A stretch of DNA of 64,000 nucleotides from an uncultured Bacteroidales bacterium (GCA_937916465.1 CALFTK010000011.1:75049-139048), one strand, 5' to 3'; shown: positions 17,002 through 26,655, counted from the stretch's first letter. The notes: a model not told the origin generated them from the letters alone. Numbers and translations: made by a program.

Positions 17002-19100
17002 AGCCAACCAAAGAATCGTCTTTGCCACATTATGCTGTTCTGAGGTTTTGTTACCCAGTGGTTTTCATCGGGGAAGAGCAACAGTTCCGAAGGTATTCCA
17101 CGTAGTTGTGCTGCATTGAACGCTGCAACTGCCTGTGAATACAATATACGGTAATCTTTTTCACCATGAATGCACAGTATAGGTGTATCCCACTTATCTA
17201 CAAACAGATGTGGCGAATTGGCATAAGTTCTTGCAGTCTTTTCATTTTTCTCCCAATATGGACCACCAAAGTCCCAATTAGGGAACCACATCTCTTCAGT
17301 TTCCAGATATTGCTGTTCTGTGTTGAAAATACCATCGTGAGCAATGAATGCTTTGAAGCGTCCTTCGTGGTGTCCTGCCATCCAATATACCGAATAACCT
17401 CCAAAACTTGCACCCACACAACCTAATCGGTCTTTATCTACAAATGGTTCCTTACTTACTTCGTCTATTGCTGTAAGCAGATCTTTCATGCACTGTCCGC
17501 CATAGTCGCCACTGATAGCTTCATTCCATTCCTGACCGAAACCCGGAAGTCCACGTCTGTTAGGAGCTACTACTATATAGCCTTGCGATGCCATTATGTT
17601 CAAATTCCATCTGTAACTCCAAAACTGTGATACCATACTTTGCGGACCACCTTGACAATATAATAAGGTGGGGTATTTTTTTGATGCATCAAATTCAGGT
17701 GGATATACAACCCAGGTAAGCATACTTTTACCATCGGTTGTTTCAATCCATCTCTCTTCTACTTTTGGCTTATTCAATTGTGAGAATATATGGTCATTTT
17801 CATGACTTAAACGAGATGCCAAACTTCTGCGAGCATCTACTCTGTAGATTTCAGTTGCACTGGTAAGCGATTGTCTGGTTGCTATTATGTCCTTGCTTTT
17901 ACCCCAAGTAATAGAACCGTAATCGCAATTGTCAGAATGTATGGTGTTTATGTTTCCCTCAAGGTCTGTTTTGAATATTGACATGCGTCCATGCCATGAA
18001 CCTATAAAGAATATTTCGTGATTGCTTTTATCCCACAATATTGCATCAACATTACTGTCAAATTCTTCGCTTACAGACCATTTCTTTTTTGTCTCTAAAT
18101 CCATTACATACAATCGGTTGCGGTCGCTTTCATATCCATCGCGTTCCATACTTTGCCATGCAATGTATTTGCCATCGGGGCTGTATTGAGGGTTGATGTC
18201 ATATCCCATATTCTGGTCAGAATCACCGGCTATTTTACAGATGTTTGTAGTTTCGCCAGTTGATATGGTGTAGAAATAGATGTCTGAATCGGTGCTTTTG
18301 GTCTGCTCTAAACCCACTTTCTTTCTGCTGGTATATGCAATGGTTTTGGAGTCGGGGCTCCATGCAAACTGCTCAATGCCACCAAATGGAAGCATTGGGC
18401 TTTCGTATGGTTCTCCGTTTAACAAATCCAATGTTGTATCAGATACTTTTTCACCATTGAATGTTGCTATAAATGGGTGTGGTATGGATGTTACCCAATT
18501 ATCCCAATGACGATACATTAAATCTTCTGCAACTATTCCGGTAGCTTTAGGTAAATCTTCGTATTGCTGTTCTTTAACTAATGGGTTGGGGATACTCATA
18601 ACCATCAGTACTTGACTTTCGTCGGGTGAAAATAGAAATCCTTCAATATCTTTTTCGGAAAATGACAACTGTTTTTTATGCTTGCCATCTGCATCCATTG
18701 CCCATATCTGCTGTTTGCCGCTGCGATTGCTTATAAATGCAATACGACCATCTGACAGCCATGCGGGGCTGTGTTCGTTATAATGGGACTTTGTAAGCTG
18801 AATATTGTTTGTTCCATCTGAATTCATTGTGCAAATGACAGTATGGCCTTTGTTTTCGTCTATGTCGTAATATGTTACTTGATAGGCTATTTTTGATTCG
18901 TCGGGCGAAACGGCAACACTGCCAATACGTCCCATTGCCCATAAAACTTCAGGGGTTAGTTTGCCATCGGTAATTTCAATCTGTTGTTTACCAATTACTT
19001 TGACTTTTTCTCTTGATTTTACTTCGTATTTTGTAACCATAGCAGCAGCTGCCATAAAAATAACTAATAAGATGATTTTTACCTGTCTTTTACTGTTCAT
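16980..19100 (-). CDS. S9-family prolyl oligopeptidase-like exopeptidase
   Basis: A 706-residue exported protein with an N-terminal signal anchor (KIILLVIFMAAAAMV). Residues ~50-430 form a WD40-like/TolB beta-propeller: repeated SPDESKIAYQ, SDGRIAFISNRSGKQQIW, SPDSKTIAYTSR. The C-terminal ~270 residues are an alpha/beta hydrolase: GGPQSMVSQFWSYRWN, GASFGGYSVYW with nucleophile Ser near 564, GEKDYRI with Asp, and DENHWV with His. This is the S9C acylaminoacyl- or dipeptidyl-peptidase layout; it probably trims peptides in the periplasm. A minus-strand TAACTTCG box lies upstream. The last codons lie in the palindrome described at 16970-17001. Confidence 0.9.
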   Translation of the reverse strand: MNSKRQVKIILLVIFMAAAAMVTKYEVKSREKVKVIGKQQIEITDGKLTPEVLWAMGRIGSVAVSPDESKIAYQVTYYDIDENKGHTVICTMNSDGTNNIQLTKSHYNEHSPAWLSDGRIAFISNRSGKQQIWAMDADGKHKKQLSFSEKDIEGFLFSPDESQVLMVMSIPNPLVKEQQYEDLPKATGIVAEDLMYRHWDNWVTSIPHPFIATFNGEKVSDTTLDLLNGEPYESPMLPFGGIEQFAWSPDSKTIAYTSRKKVGLEQTKSTDSDIYFYTISTGETTNICKIAGDSDQNMGYDINPQYSPDGKYIAWQSMERDGYESDRNRLYVMDLETKKKWSVSEEFDSNVDAILWDKSNHEIFFIGSWHGRMSIFKTDLEGNINTIHSDNCDYGSITWGKSKDIIATRQSLTSATEIYRVDARRSLASRLSHENDHIFSQLNKPKVEERWIETTDGKSMLTWVVYPPEFDASKKYPTLLYCQGGPQSMVSQFWSYRWNLNIMASQGYIVVAPNRRGLPGFGQEWNEAISGDYGGQCMKDLLTAIDEVSKEPFVDKDRLGCVGASFGGYSVYWMAGHHEGRFKAFIAHDGIFNTEQQYLETEEMWFPNWDFGGPYWEKNEKTARTYANSPHLFVDKWDTPILCIHGEKDYRILYSQAVAAFNAAQLRGIPSELLLFPDENHWVTKPQNSIMWQRRFFGWLDRWLKF

Positions 19101-19156
19101 GACTTATATAATGATTCGAAACGGTTGCGAAGTTATGTTTTTTTCTCCTAAAATAC

Positions 19157-19170
19157 TACCTTTGCATAAG
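19157..19170 (+). promoter_or_regulatory. Promoter -7 box for the DsbD-like gene
   Basis: TACCTTTG at 19157-19164, 25 bp before the ATG at 19189, matches TAnnTTTG. The -33 region is AT-rich without a clear TTTG. It lies in a short divergent intergenic region shared with the S9 peptidase. Confidence 0.5.
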
Positions 19171-19188
19171 AATTAAATAATAATAAAT

Positions 19189-21093
19189 ATGGTGGTGCTG
19201 ATTTTATGTTTTTTACTTGCAGCTCCTTTTGGGGTAGGAGTAAATCAGCCTGTGAAGGCAGAGATTGAACAAGTGGTTAATGCTGATACGCTTACACTCT
19301 CTTTTGATTTGTCTATAGCTGATGGCTGGCATGTCTATTCCTCAAATCTTCAGGGAAAAGGACCAACGCAAACTGAAATAGTGTTGGATTCCATTAGTGG
19401 CGCTGTGGCTGCAGGCGGTTTGCAGTTTGAAGGCAATGAAGAAGAAAAATTTGATAAACTGTTTGATATGCAGGTTAGATATTTTTCCGGGAAGGTGCGC
19501 TTTATACAACAATTTGTGATAGAAGATAACTACTATATAGAAGGTGCATTACAATATGGCGCGTGTGACGATGAAAGTTGTCTGCCACCGCAAAAATGTG
19601 AATTCTTATATACAGAAGGTGGTGTGGCAGATTTGTCAGTTTCTGAAAATAATAGAAATGATTCTGCTTCATTGCTGGATTCACCACTGTGGAAACCTGT
19701 GGATTTTTCAAAATTCGAAGATGCTTCAGCTAATGCTCCTAAGGGGTTTTGGGGCATCTTTCTGGCAGGTATGCTGGGTGGACTACTGGCTATATTTACA
19801 CCTTGTGTGTGGCCTATAATTCCAATGACAGTAAGCATGTTTATAAAACGAGCAGGTTCAAGAAAGGAGAGTATTAGAGATGCAATTGTGTATGGATTGT
19901 CAATTATAGTTATTTACGTTGGATTGGGATTGCTCATAACATTGCTGTTTGGTGCCAGTGCGTTAAACGCTTTAGCTACTCATGCTGTTCCAAATCTTAT
20001 CTTCTTTGTGCTTTTAGTGGTATTTGCGTTATCATTCTTTGGACTGTTTGAAATTACATTACCATCATCATGGAGTACAAAAATGAGCAGTAAATCCAGA
20101 AATGGTGCAGGATTGGCATCTATATTCTTTATGGCATTCACTCTATGTTTGGTGTCGTTCTCCTGTACAGGTCCTATTATAGGTTTTCTTTTGGTGGAAG
20201 CTGTTTCCGGTGAAGGAATGCTTATGCCTATGATGGGAATGTTTGGCTTTGCTGTGGCTTTGGCATTGCCGTTCTCACTATTTGCCATGTTTCCGAATTG
20301 GTTGAAGGCTGCACCTAAATCGGGTGACTGGATGGATAAACTGAAAGTGGTTTTAGGTTTCATAGAATTGGCTTTTGCGTTGAAATTCCTATCAGTGGCA
20401 GATATGGCATACGGTTGGGGAATCTTATCGCGTAATACATTCATAGTATTGTGGATTATTCTTTCATTGCTTCTTGGCCTGTATCTGCTTGGATTGCTAA
20501 AGTTTAAGAAAATAGAGGGCGAAGAGCGTGTTAAACCGGCAAAACTGGAAATTGCATTAGCACTGTTGTGTTTTGCTTTTGCCGTATATCTTGTACCCGG
20601 TTTGAAAGGTGAACCCTTAAAAGCCATTAGTGCATTTGCTCCGCCTATGACAACTCAGAAGAATGCCAATGAAGAGAAGATGTTAGAAGCTGAATTTACC
20701 AATTATGAAGAGGGATTGGCATACGCAAAAAAGGTGGGTAAACCTGTTTTGCTGGATTTTACCGGCTTTGGTTGTGTGAACTGTCGTAAAATGGAGGCTG
20801 TTGTGTGGGTTGATTCAAAGGTTAAACAGAAGATAGAGGAAGATTTTGTTTTAGTATCTCTATATGTAGATGATAAGACTCCGCTGGAAAAAACCATACT
20901 TATGGAGGAGAATGGCAAAACAGTGAAAATAAGAACTGTAGGCGATAAATGGAGTCTTCTGGAACGATATAAGTTTGGTGCAAATGCACAACCATTCTAT
21001 GTTATTTTGGACAGCGAAGGCAATTTGCTTTCCGGTTCTTACACCTTTGAACCCGACGTAGATCAGTTCCTTAATTTCCTGAATTACAATTGA
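19189..21093 (+). CDS. DsbD-like thiol:disulfide interchange protein
   Basis: A 634-residue membrane protein. Order: signal peptide; N-terminal DsbD-alpha-like Ig domain with CDDESCLPPQKCEF near residue 125; a CcdA/DsbD-type block of about eight membrane segments (residues ~185-480), including GGLLAIFTPCVWPIIPMTV and FSCTGPIIGFLLV; and a C-terminal thioredoxin domain with GFGCVNCRKME (CxxC near 527-530). It passes electrons from cytoplasmic thioredoxin to periplasmic partners for cytochrome c maturation or disulfide reduction. Both the membrane and periplasmic Cys pairs are present, so it looks fully functional. Monocistronic. Confidence 0.9.
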   Translation: MVVLILCFLLAAPFGVGVNQPVKAEIEQVVNADTLTLSFDLSIADGWHVYSSNLQGKGPTQTEIVLDSISGAVAAGGLQFEGNEEEKFDKLFDMQVRYFSGKVRFIQQFVIEDNYYIEGALQYGACDDESCLPPQKCEFLYTEGGVADLSVSENNRNDSASLLDSPLWKPVDFSKFEDASANAPKGFWGIFLAGMLGGLLAIFTPCVWPIIPMTVSMFIKRAGSRKESIRDAIVYGLSIIVIYVGLGLLITLLFGASALNALATHAVPNLIFFVLLVVFALSFFGLFEITLPSSWSTKMSSKSRNGAGLASIFFMAFTLCLVSFSCTGPIIGFLLVEAVSGEGMLMPMMGMFGFAVALALPFSLFAMFPNWLKAAPKSGDWMDKLKVVLGFIELAFALKFLSVADMAYGWGILSRNTFIVLWIILSLLLGLYLLGLLKFKKIEGEERVKPAKLEIALALLCFAFAVYLVPGLKGEPLKAISAFAPPMTTQKNANEEKMLEAEFTNYEEGLAYAKKVGKPVLLDFTGFGCVNCRKMEAVVWVDSKVKQKIEEDFVLVSLYVDDKTPLEKTILMEENGKTVKIRTVGDKWSLLERYKFGANAQPFYVILDSEGNLLSGSYTFEPDVDQFLNFLNYN

Positions 21094-21112
21094 TGATTTT
21101 TGTTGTTCTACA

Positions 21113-21143
21113 TTTGAAAGTGTAGTTTAAATAAGTAACTTTG
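21113..21143 (+). promoter_or_regulatory. Promoter of the Bro-N gene
   Basis: TTTG (21113-21116), 19-bp spacer, TAACTTTG (21136-21143): an exact match to the Bacteroidetes consensus. Predicted start about 21148, 21 nt before the ATG. Confidence 0.75.
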
Positions 21144-21168
21144 CGTTGTTAACAAAAATAAATCCGCC

Positions 21169-22005
21169 ATGACACAGCATAATGCTATTAAATTATTTGA
21201 AGAAAAAAGAGTCCGTGCTATATGGGATGACAAAGAAGAAAAATGGTATTTTTCAATTTCAGATGTGGTGGCAGTTTTGACAGATAGTGTCAATCCTGCT
21301 GATTATTTGAAAAAAATGAGAAAGCGTGATCCATTGCTAGCGCAAGGATGGGGACAATTTGTCACCCCCCTTTTAGTATCTACTGCTGGTGGTATGCAGA
21401 AGGTTAATTTTGCTGATACTGAAGCAATGTTACGTATTATTCAATCAATACCATCTCCTAAAGCTGAACCATTTAAATTGTGGATTGCTAGAGTTGCATC
21501 AGAGCGACTTGAACAAATGCAAGATCCAGAATTATCTATTAATCAGGCGTTGATGGATTATAAGCGATTAGGTTATTCAGATAATTGGATAAATCAGAGA
21601 TTGAAATCTATAGAAATTCGTAAAGAACTTACAGATGAATGGAAAAAACGTGGTTTGCAAGAAGGTGTACAATTCGCAACTCTTACAGATATAATATATC
21701 AGACTTGGGCTGATATGACTGCGCGTGAATATAAACAATTTAAAGGGTTGAAAAAAGAGAACTTACGTGATAATATGACTAATAAAGAGCTTGTGCTTAA
21801 TATGTTGGCTGAATTGTCCACCAAAGAGATCTCAGAAAATCGTAATCCTGAAACATATAATGAGCATAAACAAATAGCACGTCAAGGCGGTGAAATTGCG
21901 CGAAATGCACGTATTGAATTAGAAGAAAAAAGTGGTAAAAAAGTAATTTCACCGTTAAATGCAAAAGATAGTTTGATGTTGAATAAAAGTGAGGAGAACA
22001 TGTAA
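21169..22005 (+). CDS. Bro-N domain (BRO/antirepressor-like) protein
   Basis: A 278-residue protein. Residues 5-110 are a Bro-N domain: IKLFEEKRVRAIWDDKEEKWYFSISDVVAVL, ADYLKKMRKRDP, and FADTEAMLRIIQSIPSPKAEPFKLWIARV. The C-terminal part (110-278) resembles the DinD/antirepressor C-terminus found in many chromosomal Bacteroides copies (LSINQALMDYKRLGYSDNWINQRLKSIEIRKELTDEW, GEIARNARIELEEKSGKKVIS). Function is unclear: phage antirepressor relatives and damage-inducible DinD share the fold. No phage genes adjoin it, it has its own consensus promoter, and its base composition matches its neighbours, so it seems a settled chromosomal gene. Confidence 0.8.
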   Translation: MTQHNAIKLFEEKRVRAIWDDKEEKWYFSISDVVAVLTDSVNPADYLKKMRKRDPLLAQGWGQFVTPLLVSTAGGMQKVNFADTEAMLRIIQSIPSPKAEPFKLWIARVASERLEQMQDPELSINQALMDYKRLGYSDNWINQRLKSIEIRKELTDEWKKRGLQEGVQFATLTDIIYQTWADMTAREYKQFKGLKKENLRDNMTNKELVLNMLAELSTKEISENRNPETYNEHKQIARQGGEIARNARIELEEKSGKKVISPLNAKDSLMLNKSEENM

Positions 22006-22018
22006 TGCCCTCCTCACT
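21989..22018 (-). terminator. Terminator of yidC, overlapping the Bro-N 3' end
   Basis: AGTGAGGAG (21989-21997) pairs with CTCCTCACT (22010-22018). On the minus strand it is followed by TTTTATT, so it terminates yidC; the plus-strand side has a weaker U-stretch. It overlaps the Bro-N stop codon. Confidence 0.7.
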
Positions 22019-22035
22019 GCTATAAATAATTTTTA

Positions 22036-23919
22036 TTATTTTCTGTTGTTCTTCTGTTGCTGCTGTAACAGGCGCTCCTGTTCTCTCTGCATAGCCTCTA
22101 AACGGGCCATCATATTGTTGCCCTGCTTACGTTTGGTTGGATCGTTTTTGCTGGCTTCATAGTTGGCTTCAAGCTTTGCAAGAAGTTTCTTTTCATCGGT
22201 AGTACGGCGCAGGTATATCATTATACCAATGCTGAACAATGATGATATAAAGTAGTAGTAGTTCAAACCTGATGAATAGTTGTTAAAGCTGAAGAAGAAT
22301 ACTACCGGCATAATATACATCATCCATTTCATCATCTTCATAGACTGCTCTTGTTCAGGTGAAATGCTCTGCTGCTGTTGCTGCTTCATAGAGAAGTATG
22401 TGTTGATGATATTACACAGACAGAACAGTACGCAGAAAATGCTTAGGTGATTACCTATAAGAGGTATGTTGTTTGTCCAACTGATAATATCATCGAAACC
22501 GGTAAGGTCATCTGCCCAAAGGAAACTCTGTTGTCTTAGTTCAATAGCATTAGGAACAAAGAAGAAAAATGCCATAAAGAAAGGCATCTGAATGAGTGAC
22601 GGAATACAGCCACCCATTGGACTAACACCATATTTACTATATACAGCCATTGTCTCCTGCTGTTTCTTCATTGCATCCTCAGGTTTTGGATACTTCATAT
22701 TCACTTCATCAATATATGGTTTCAATGCACGCATTTTTGCCGATGAAATGTAAGATTTGTATGTAAATGGATATACAACAATCTTAAGTATAATTGTCAT
22801 TATAAGAATGACCAAACCCATGCTTAGTCCCCAGTTGGAAAGTAGGTTGAAGAGTGGAATTATAAGGAATCTGTTGAATTCTCTTACTATTGGCCAACCT
22901 AAATCCATTACATTGTGCAAACGTATTTTTTTATCGCCGGCAGCCAGATGGTTGGTCTCTCTAAGTATTTTGTAGTCATTTGGACCAAAGTAAAACTGAA
23001 GAACAGTTGGCTCCTGACCGGTTGGGTCAAACTGTGTCTTGGTTTTGGCCATCATCTTCTTCATGTAACCTTTTCCCTTAGCGTATGGTGATGCTGTAAG
23101 TTTTGAATTGGCTTCAAATTCACTACCTGATATAAGTACGCATGAAAAGAACTGGTTTTTGAAAGCAATCCAGTCAAGTGGTTCTTCAATCTCTTCGCTG
23201 CGTGTAGATTTGGTTACTGTAATATACTTGCCTTTTCTTTTGTCGTTACGTTTATAGGTAAGGGTGGTATATCTCTGTTCAAATTCAAATCCTTTTTCCT
23301 GTTGACGTAAATTCTGTATCCAATCTATTGATAAATTGTTCAGGTTTGTGGAGAAGAAGTTAGACATACCATTTGCCTGAATGGTGAGATTAAGCATATA
23401 GCTCTCCGGATTCAAAGCATAGATGAAATCCAGATAACCATATCCGTTTGTATTTAAACGCATGGTTACAGAATTTGCACTCTTGTTTACAGGTGTAAAG
23501 TATAGTTCTTTTGTAGAAATGTTCTGATTCTTGCCGTCAATCTTAATATTTAAGCTTATTTCATCCTGATTGAACAAAACTACGTTGGTTCCCTGCTGAT
23601 TGTTATAGTTTGACAGTTTTACATTGCTTGGCATTCCTCCCTTTGTAGAAAGAGTAATCTCTACAAGTTCGTTTGATAGTGTAACCTGCTGGTCTTCACC
23701 ATACATTGAAGGAAATAATGCAGATAGAGAATCGACAATAGGTGTTACGGCGTATGTTGCCTCCTTAATACTGTCTTTTTCTAACTGTTTCTGTGCCAGT
23801 TCTTTTGCGTATTTAGCCTGTTGAGGCGCATTGTTTTTCTTGTTGTTACCCATTAGTAGGGTCATAACTACAAGCAAAAGACCTACTAATACCAATCCAA
23901 AATAACTTCTTTTATCCAC
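22036..23919 (-). CDS. yidC: Membrane protein insertase YidC
   Basis: A 627-residue inner-membrane insertase. N-terminal TM (SYFGLVLVGLLLVVMTLL), large periplasmic beta-domain (about 60-340; VTLSNELVEITLSTKGGMPSNVKLSNY), then the conserved membrane core: YPFTYKSYISSAKMRALKP, KYGVSPMGGCIPSLIQMPFFMAFFFFVPN, and the final hydrophobic segments. The cytoplasmic loop MGGCIPSLIQMP and the long Gln-rich tail (RLLQQQQKNNRK) are typical of Bacteroidetes YidC. It inserts membrane proteins alone or with Sec. Promoter -7 box TACCTTTG at 23970-23963 on the minus strand. Confidence 0.97.
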   Translation of the reverse strand: MDKRSYFGLVLVGLLLVVMTLLMGNNKKNNAPQQAKYAKELAQKQLEKDSIKEATYAVTPIVDSLSALFPSMYGEDQQVTLSNELVEITLSTKGGMPSNVKLSNYNNQQGTNVVLFNQDEISLNIKIDGKNQNISTKELYFTPVNKSANSVTMRLNTNGYGYLDFIYALNPESYMLNLTIQANGMSNFFSTNLNNLSIDWIQNLRQQEKGFEFEQRYTTLTYKRNDKRKGKYITVTKSTRSEEIEEPLDWIAFKNQFFSCVLISGSEFEANSKLTASPYAKGKGYMKKMMAKTKTQFDPTGQEPTVLQFYFGPNDYKILRETNHLAAGDKKIRLHNVMDLGWPIVREFNRFLIIPLFNLLSNWGLSMGLVILIMTIILKIVVYPFTYKSYISSAKMRALKPYIDEVNMKYPKPEDAMKKQQETMAVYSKYGVSPMGGCIPSLIQMPFFMAFFFFVPNAIELRQQSFLWADDLTGFDDIISWTNNIPLIGNHLSIFCVLFCLCNIINTYFSMKQQQQQSISPEQEQSMKMMKWMMYIMPVVFFFSFNNYSSGLNYYYFISSLFSIGIMIYLRRTTDEKKLLAKLEANYEASKNDPTKRKQGNNMMARLEAMQREQERLLQQQQKNNRK

Positions 23920-23991
23920 TGTTATCTAATTAAAAATGTTTACCCTTGTAAATTTAGAAATGCAAAGGTAAACATTATTCACTGAAAAGTA

Positions 23992-24030
23992 ATGTTCCAA
24001 GAACTAAAAATGTTTTAGCCCTTGGAACAT
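23992..24030 (-). terminator. Terminator of the FISUMP-like operon
   Basis: ATGTTCCAAG (23992-24001) pairs with CTTGGAACAT (24021-24030), with an inner CTAAAA/TTTTAG stem. Two mismatches on the plus strand become G-U pairs in minus-strand RNA, and TACTTTT follows. Confidence 0.65.
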
Positions 24031-24070
24031 CGTGTAAAAAACGGCTCTTATATAGTAGCTTTGAAAACTA

Positions 24071-26062
24071 CTACTCAATAATTTCTCCAAATTCTACTTT
24101 GTAATTATCTGCACCAAATTGTAAGTACATATTTGCATATTGGCCGGCAGTAATATACCAATCTGCGGTAAAACTCATAGTCAGAGTGGTTGACAGAGGA
24201 TCATAACTTCCACTAAAATCTTTGAAATAATAATATCCCTCTTCTCCATATCCAAATTGTTGGTGATAGATGAAGTTTTCATCGGTCAATCCTGTATTTT
24301 GTGCAGGAGCAGAGACTGAATAATCTTTTTTGTTGATATAAATACAGTAATTACAGTTTACTCCATAACTATACCAGTTATAGGTAAGTTTCAGACCAAT
24401 ATAATCAGCTGCAGTGAAACCATCCTGCACCACACCTGCATTTGTTATATCTTCTTCTGAAAGCAGAGTTACCAAAACGCCGTATGCAGCTTCAGATTCA
24501 GTACCTACCGATTCTGTCAACCTAACGGTTTTTCCATTAAGAGATGTAAAAAGAGCCTCTAAAGGACTTTGTGCTGTCTCTTCGAATTCTACTTTATAGG
24601 AGTCAACGCCAAATGATGCTGTACCTGCACTAACATTGATAGCTGCTAAATTCTGGAATGTAAGTGTGTTTGTCTGGTTGTCGAGGCTCCCTTCGAAATT
24701 TGCAAATTGGAATTTGCCAGGGCCATAATTAACTCCCAATAAGGATGTTACAATAGATTCATCTACATCTGCAACAAATTGTGCCGGAGCAAATACAGAA
24801 TAATCATATCTATTTATGAAAATGTAGTATTTGCACTCCACCCCAAAACCATACCAATTGTATGTTAGTTGTAAGCAAATGTAATTCTCAAAATTAAAAT
24901 CTACCATTCCCATCTCTTCTATTTTTTCTGTAGGAATATCCTCTCTATTCATTACATTAACAAGTGCACCGTATGATGTTTCAGCTTGTGAGCCAAGTGA
25001 TTCTGTCAACTTAACGGTTTTGCCATCAAGAGCCAGATAAAATGCTTCATCTAAAGGAACTAATTCTTCCCATTGGGCATATAGTGTGATGTTTTGAGTT
25101 ATTTCAATTGAATCACCATCGCTATATGAAATACCATTTCCGTCTGATGCTGTGTTCCAACCTATGAATTTATAATTCTTGCGAACAAAAATATCAACGT
25201 TATACGGTATTGCTACACTATTGCTGTTGTCATCGGAATATACAATAATTGGTGACATCTCACCTGAACCACCATTGGCATCAAAAGTGAGTGTCATCGT
25301 AGTAGGAATGTTTGTAGTGGCAGAGTAAACTGCACGCACAGAACATGCTGTATAGCGTTGAATAGCGCCAATTACAATATTGTTATAGTTGCGTAACATA
25401 TATGCTGCGAGTGGGTTGCCTTCATAAAGTGTGCTTGACCAATAATCGGCTACCATGTTATCCGGAGTAACTGTTATTGGGAAAAATATACTATTGCCAT
25501 TTATCTTGCTAAATGCTCTGTAACCCTCTACACCATTATGTGCGGTATAGGACCAAGAACAATTATTTACCAGTTCTTCATATTCAGATAGTGTAGGCAT
25601 ACGCCAGCTACCACCCATATTATAGCGTGCTGCGTCATCACATTTGTCAAGGGTTGTCTTGTTGTCCACTATTCCTTGGTCAGAGCTTGAACAATATTTG
25701 GTTATAATATTATTTGATAGAAACTTGTAATTTTCGTAGGTGTATGTCTCTTTTGGAGTTACTTCGCCCCAAGCAAACAAATCGCCTGTTTCTTCTGGAC
25801 TATTGGCACCGACATTATAGGATGCCCACATTACGCTAAGTCCTAAATCTACATATTCATATCCATTATGGGAACCACTGGGAGTATTGTATTCCGATTC
25901 ATTGACTATGCGTACGCTATCTACATTTGTTACAGGAATTAAAATTCTGTTGCCATCTTTAGTAGTAACATCCATAAAATATTGTGCCCATGCTGATGTA
26001 CTGCCAAATAGCAGTGCTATGGTGAATACAAAGCGCATTAAAGATTTAGTTATCTGTTTCAT
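24071..26062 (-). CDS. Secreted multi-domain protein: FISUMP-like, InlB-type repeat and tandem C-terminal domains
   Basis: A 663-residue exported protein (signal peptide ending SAWAQ). Residues ~70-260 resemble FISUMP: YVDLGLSVMWASYNVGA, DLFAWGEVTPKETYTYENYKF, SWRMPTLSEYEELV, DYWSSTLYEG and CSVRAVYS. Residues ~270-345 form one Listeria-Bacteroides/InlB B-type repeat (TLTFDANGGSGEMSPI...FIGWNTASDGNGISYSDGDSI...ITLYAQW). Residues ~350-505 and ~508-663 are a tandem duplication of an unrecognised domain, each opening LDGKTVKLTES or LNGKTVRLTES and containing LTYNWYxxGVxCxYxIxIN and a closing DxYKVEF. Probably surface-exposed; the duplicate domain may bind a ligand. It overlaps the upstream gene by 4 bp. 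Confidence 0.75.
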   Translation of the reverse strand: MKQITKSLMRFVFTIALLFGSTSAWAQYFMDVTTKDGNRILIPVTNVDSVRIVNESEYNTPSGSHNGYEYVDLGLSVMWASYNVGANSPEETGDLFAWGEVTPKETYTYENYKFLSNNIITKYCSSSDQGIVDNKTTLDKCDDAARYNMGGSWRMPTLSEYEELVNNCSWSYTAHNGVEGYRAFSKINGNSIFFPITVTPDNMVADYWSSTLYEGNPLAAYMLRNYNNIVIGAIQRYTACSVRAVYSATTNIPTTMTLTFDANGGSGEMSPIIVYSDDNSNSVAIPYNVDIFVRKNYKFIGWNTASDGNGISYSDGDSIEITQNITLYAQWEELVPLDEAFYLALDGKTVKLTESLGSQAETSYGALVNVMNREDIPTEKIEEMGMVDFNFENYICLQLTYNWYGFGVECKYYIFINRYDYSVFAPAQFVADVDESIVTSLLGVNYGPGKFQFANFEGSLDNQTNTLTFQNLAAINVSAGTASFGVDSYKVEFEETAQSPLEALFTSLNGKTVRLTESVGTESEAAYGVLVTLLSEEDITNAGVVQDGFTAADYIGLKLTYNWYSYGVNCNYCIYINKKDYSVSAPAQNTGLTDENFIYHQQFGYGEEGYYYFKDFSGSYDPLSTTLTMSFTADWYITAGQYANMYLQFGADNYKVEFGEIIE

Positions 26063-26535
26063 AGTTTGGAAATTTTGCAGGTTAATGATTTGGTTTTAAC
26101 AATATAAATACCTTCAGGCAGTTCGGTTATGCTGAACGAAATACTACCATTGGCGTCCGTTTTGTAAGTTGATAAAACTTTGCCATTTATATCTATCAAG
26201 GATACTTGTTGTAATGGCTCTACTCCCGATATATAGACAGTGTTGTTGTCCAATTGTAAAACAGGAGAATTTGTACCTTTAATATCAGAAACTGCTGTCT
26301 CGCTATCTGTGAATGTGAATTTCAAGATAGCTGACAATGGGTATTCCACCACTGTTTTAGCTGTTTTTAATACCAAATCGGTCTCTGTGTAGGTTATTAC
26401 CGGTTTTTCGGAAAAACCATAACCAAACTTGCTGCCATCTTTCTGATGTATAGTCAGCGTGTTTTGTGCTGACACTGTTAGCAGTGATGTAACAAGCAGC
26501 AAGGTTAAAGAATAAACAAATTTTCTCATAGGCAC
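26059..26535 (-). CDS. Small secreted protein with T9SS-like C-terminal domain
   Basis: A 158-residue protein with an N-terminal signal peptide (KFVYSLTLLLVTSLLTVSAQ). The last ~75 residues look like a type IX secretion sorting domain: VYISGVEPLQQVSLIDINGKVL, ISFSITELPEGIYIVKT, with a terminal Lys-rich strand KTKSLTCKISKL. Residues 25-80 are unassigned (IHQKDGSKFGYGFSEKPVITY). Such a short protein made almost only of a sorting domain is unusual. It heads a two-gene operon whose second gene (24071-26062) it overlaps by 4 bp, so both are probably made together. Minus-strand TTG-N20-CACCTTTG lies upstream as a likely promoter. Confidence 0.65.
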   Translation of the reverse strand: MPMRKFVYSLTLLLVTSLLTVSAQNTLTIHQKDGSKFGYGFSEKPVITYTETDLVLKTAKTVVEYPLSAILKFTFTDSETAVSDIKGTNSPVLQLDNNTVYISGVEPLQQVSLIDINGKVLSTYKTDANGSISFSITELPEGIYIVKTKSLTCKISKL

Positions 26536-26641
26536 AAAAATACAAATATAAATGTTGAATGTATATCAAGAATAAAGACCTAATATACAACGCAAAGGTG
26601 CATATTTTTCTAAATATATTCAATAAAGGCAGAAAAAATCT

Positions 26642-26655
26642 TAATTTTGCATCCA
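26642..26655 (+). promoter_or_regulatory. Promoter -7 box for the DUF3078 gene
   Basis: TAATTTTG at 26642-26649 matches TAnnTTTG, 25 bp before the ATG at 26675. No good TTTG is seen at the -33 position. Confidence 0.45.
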
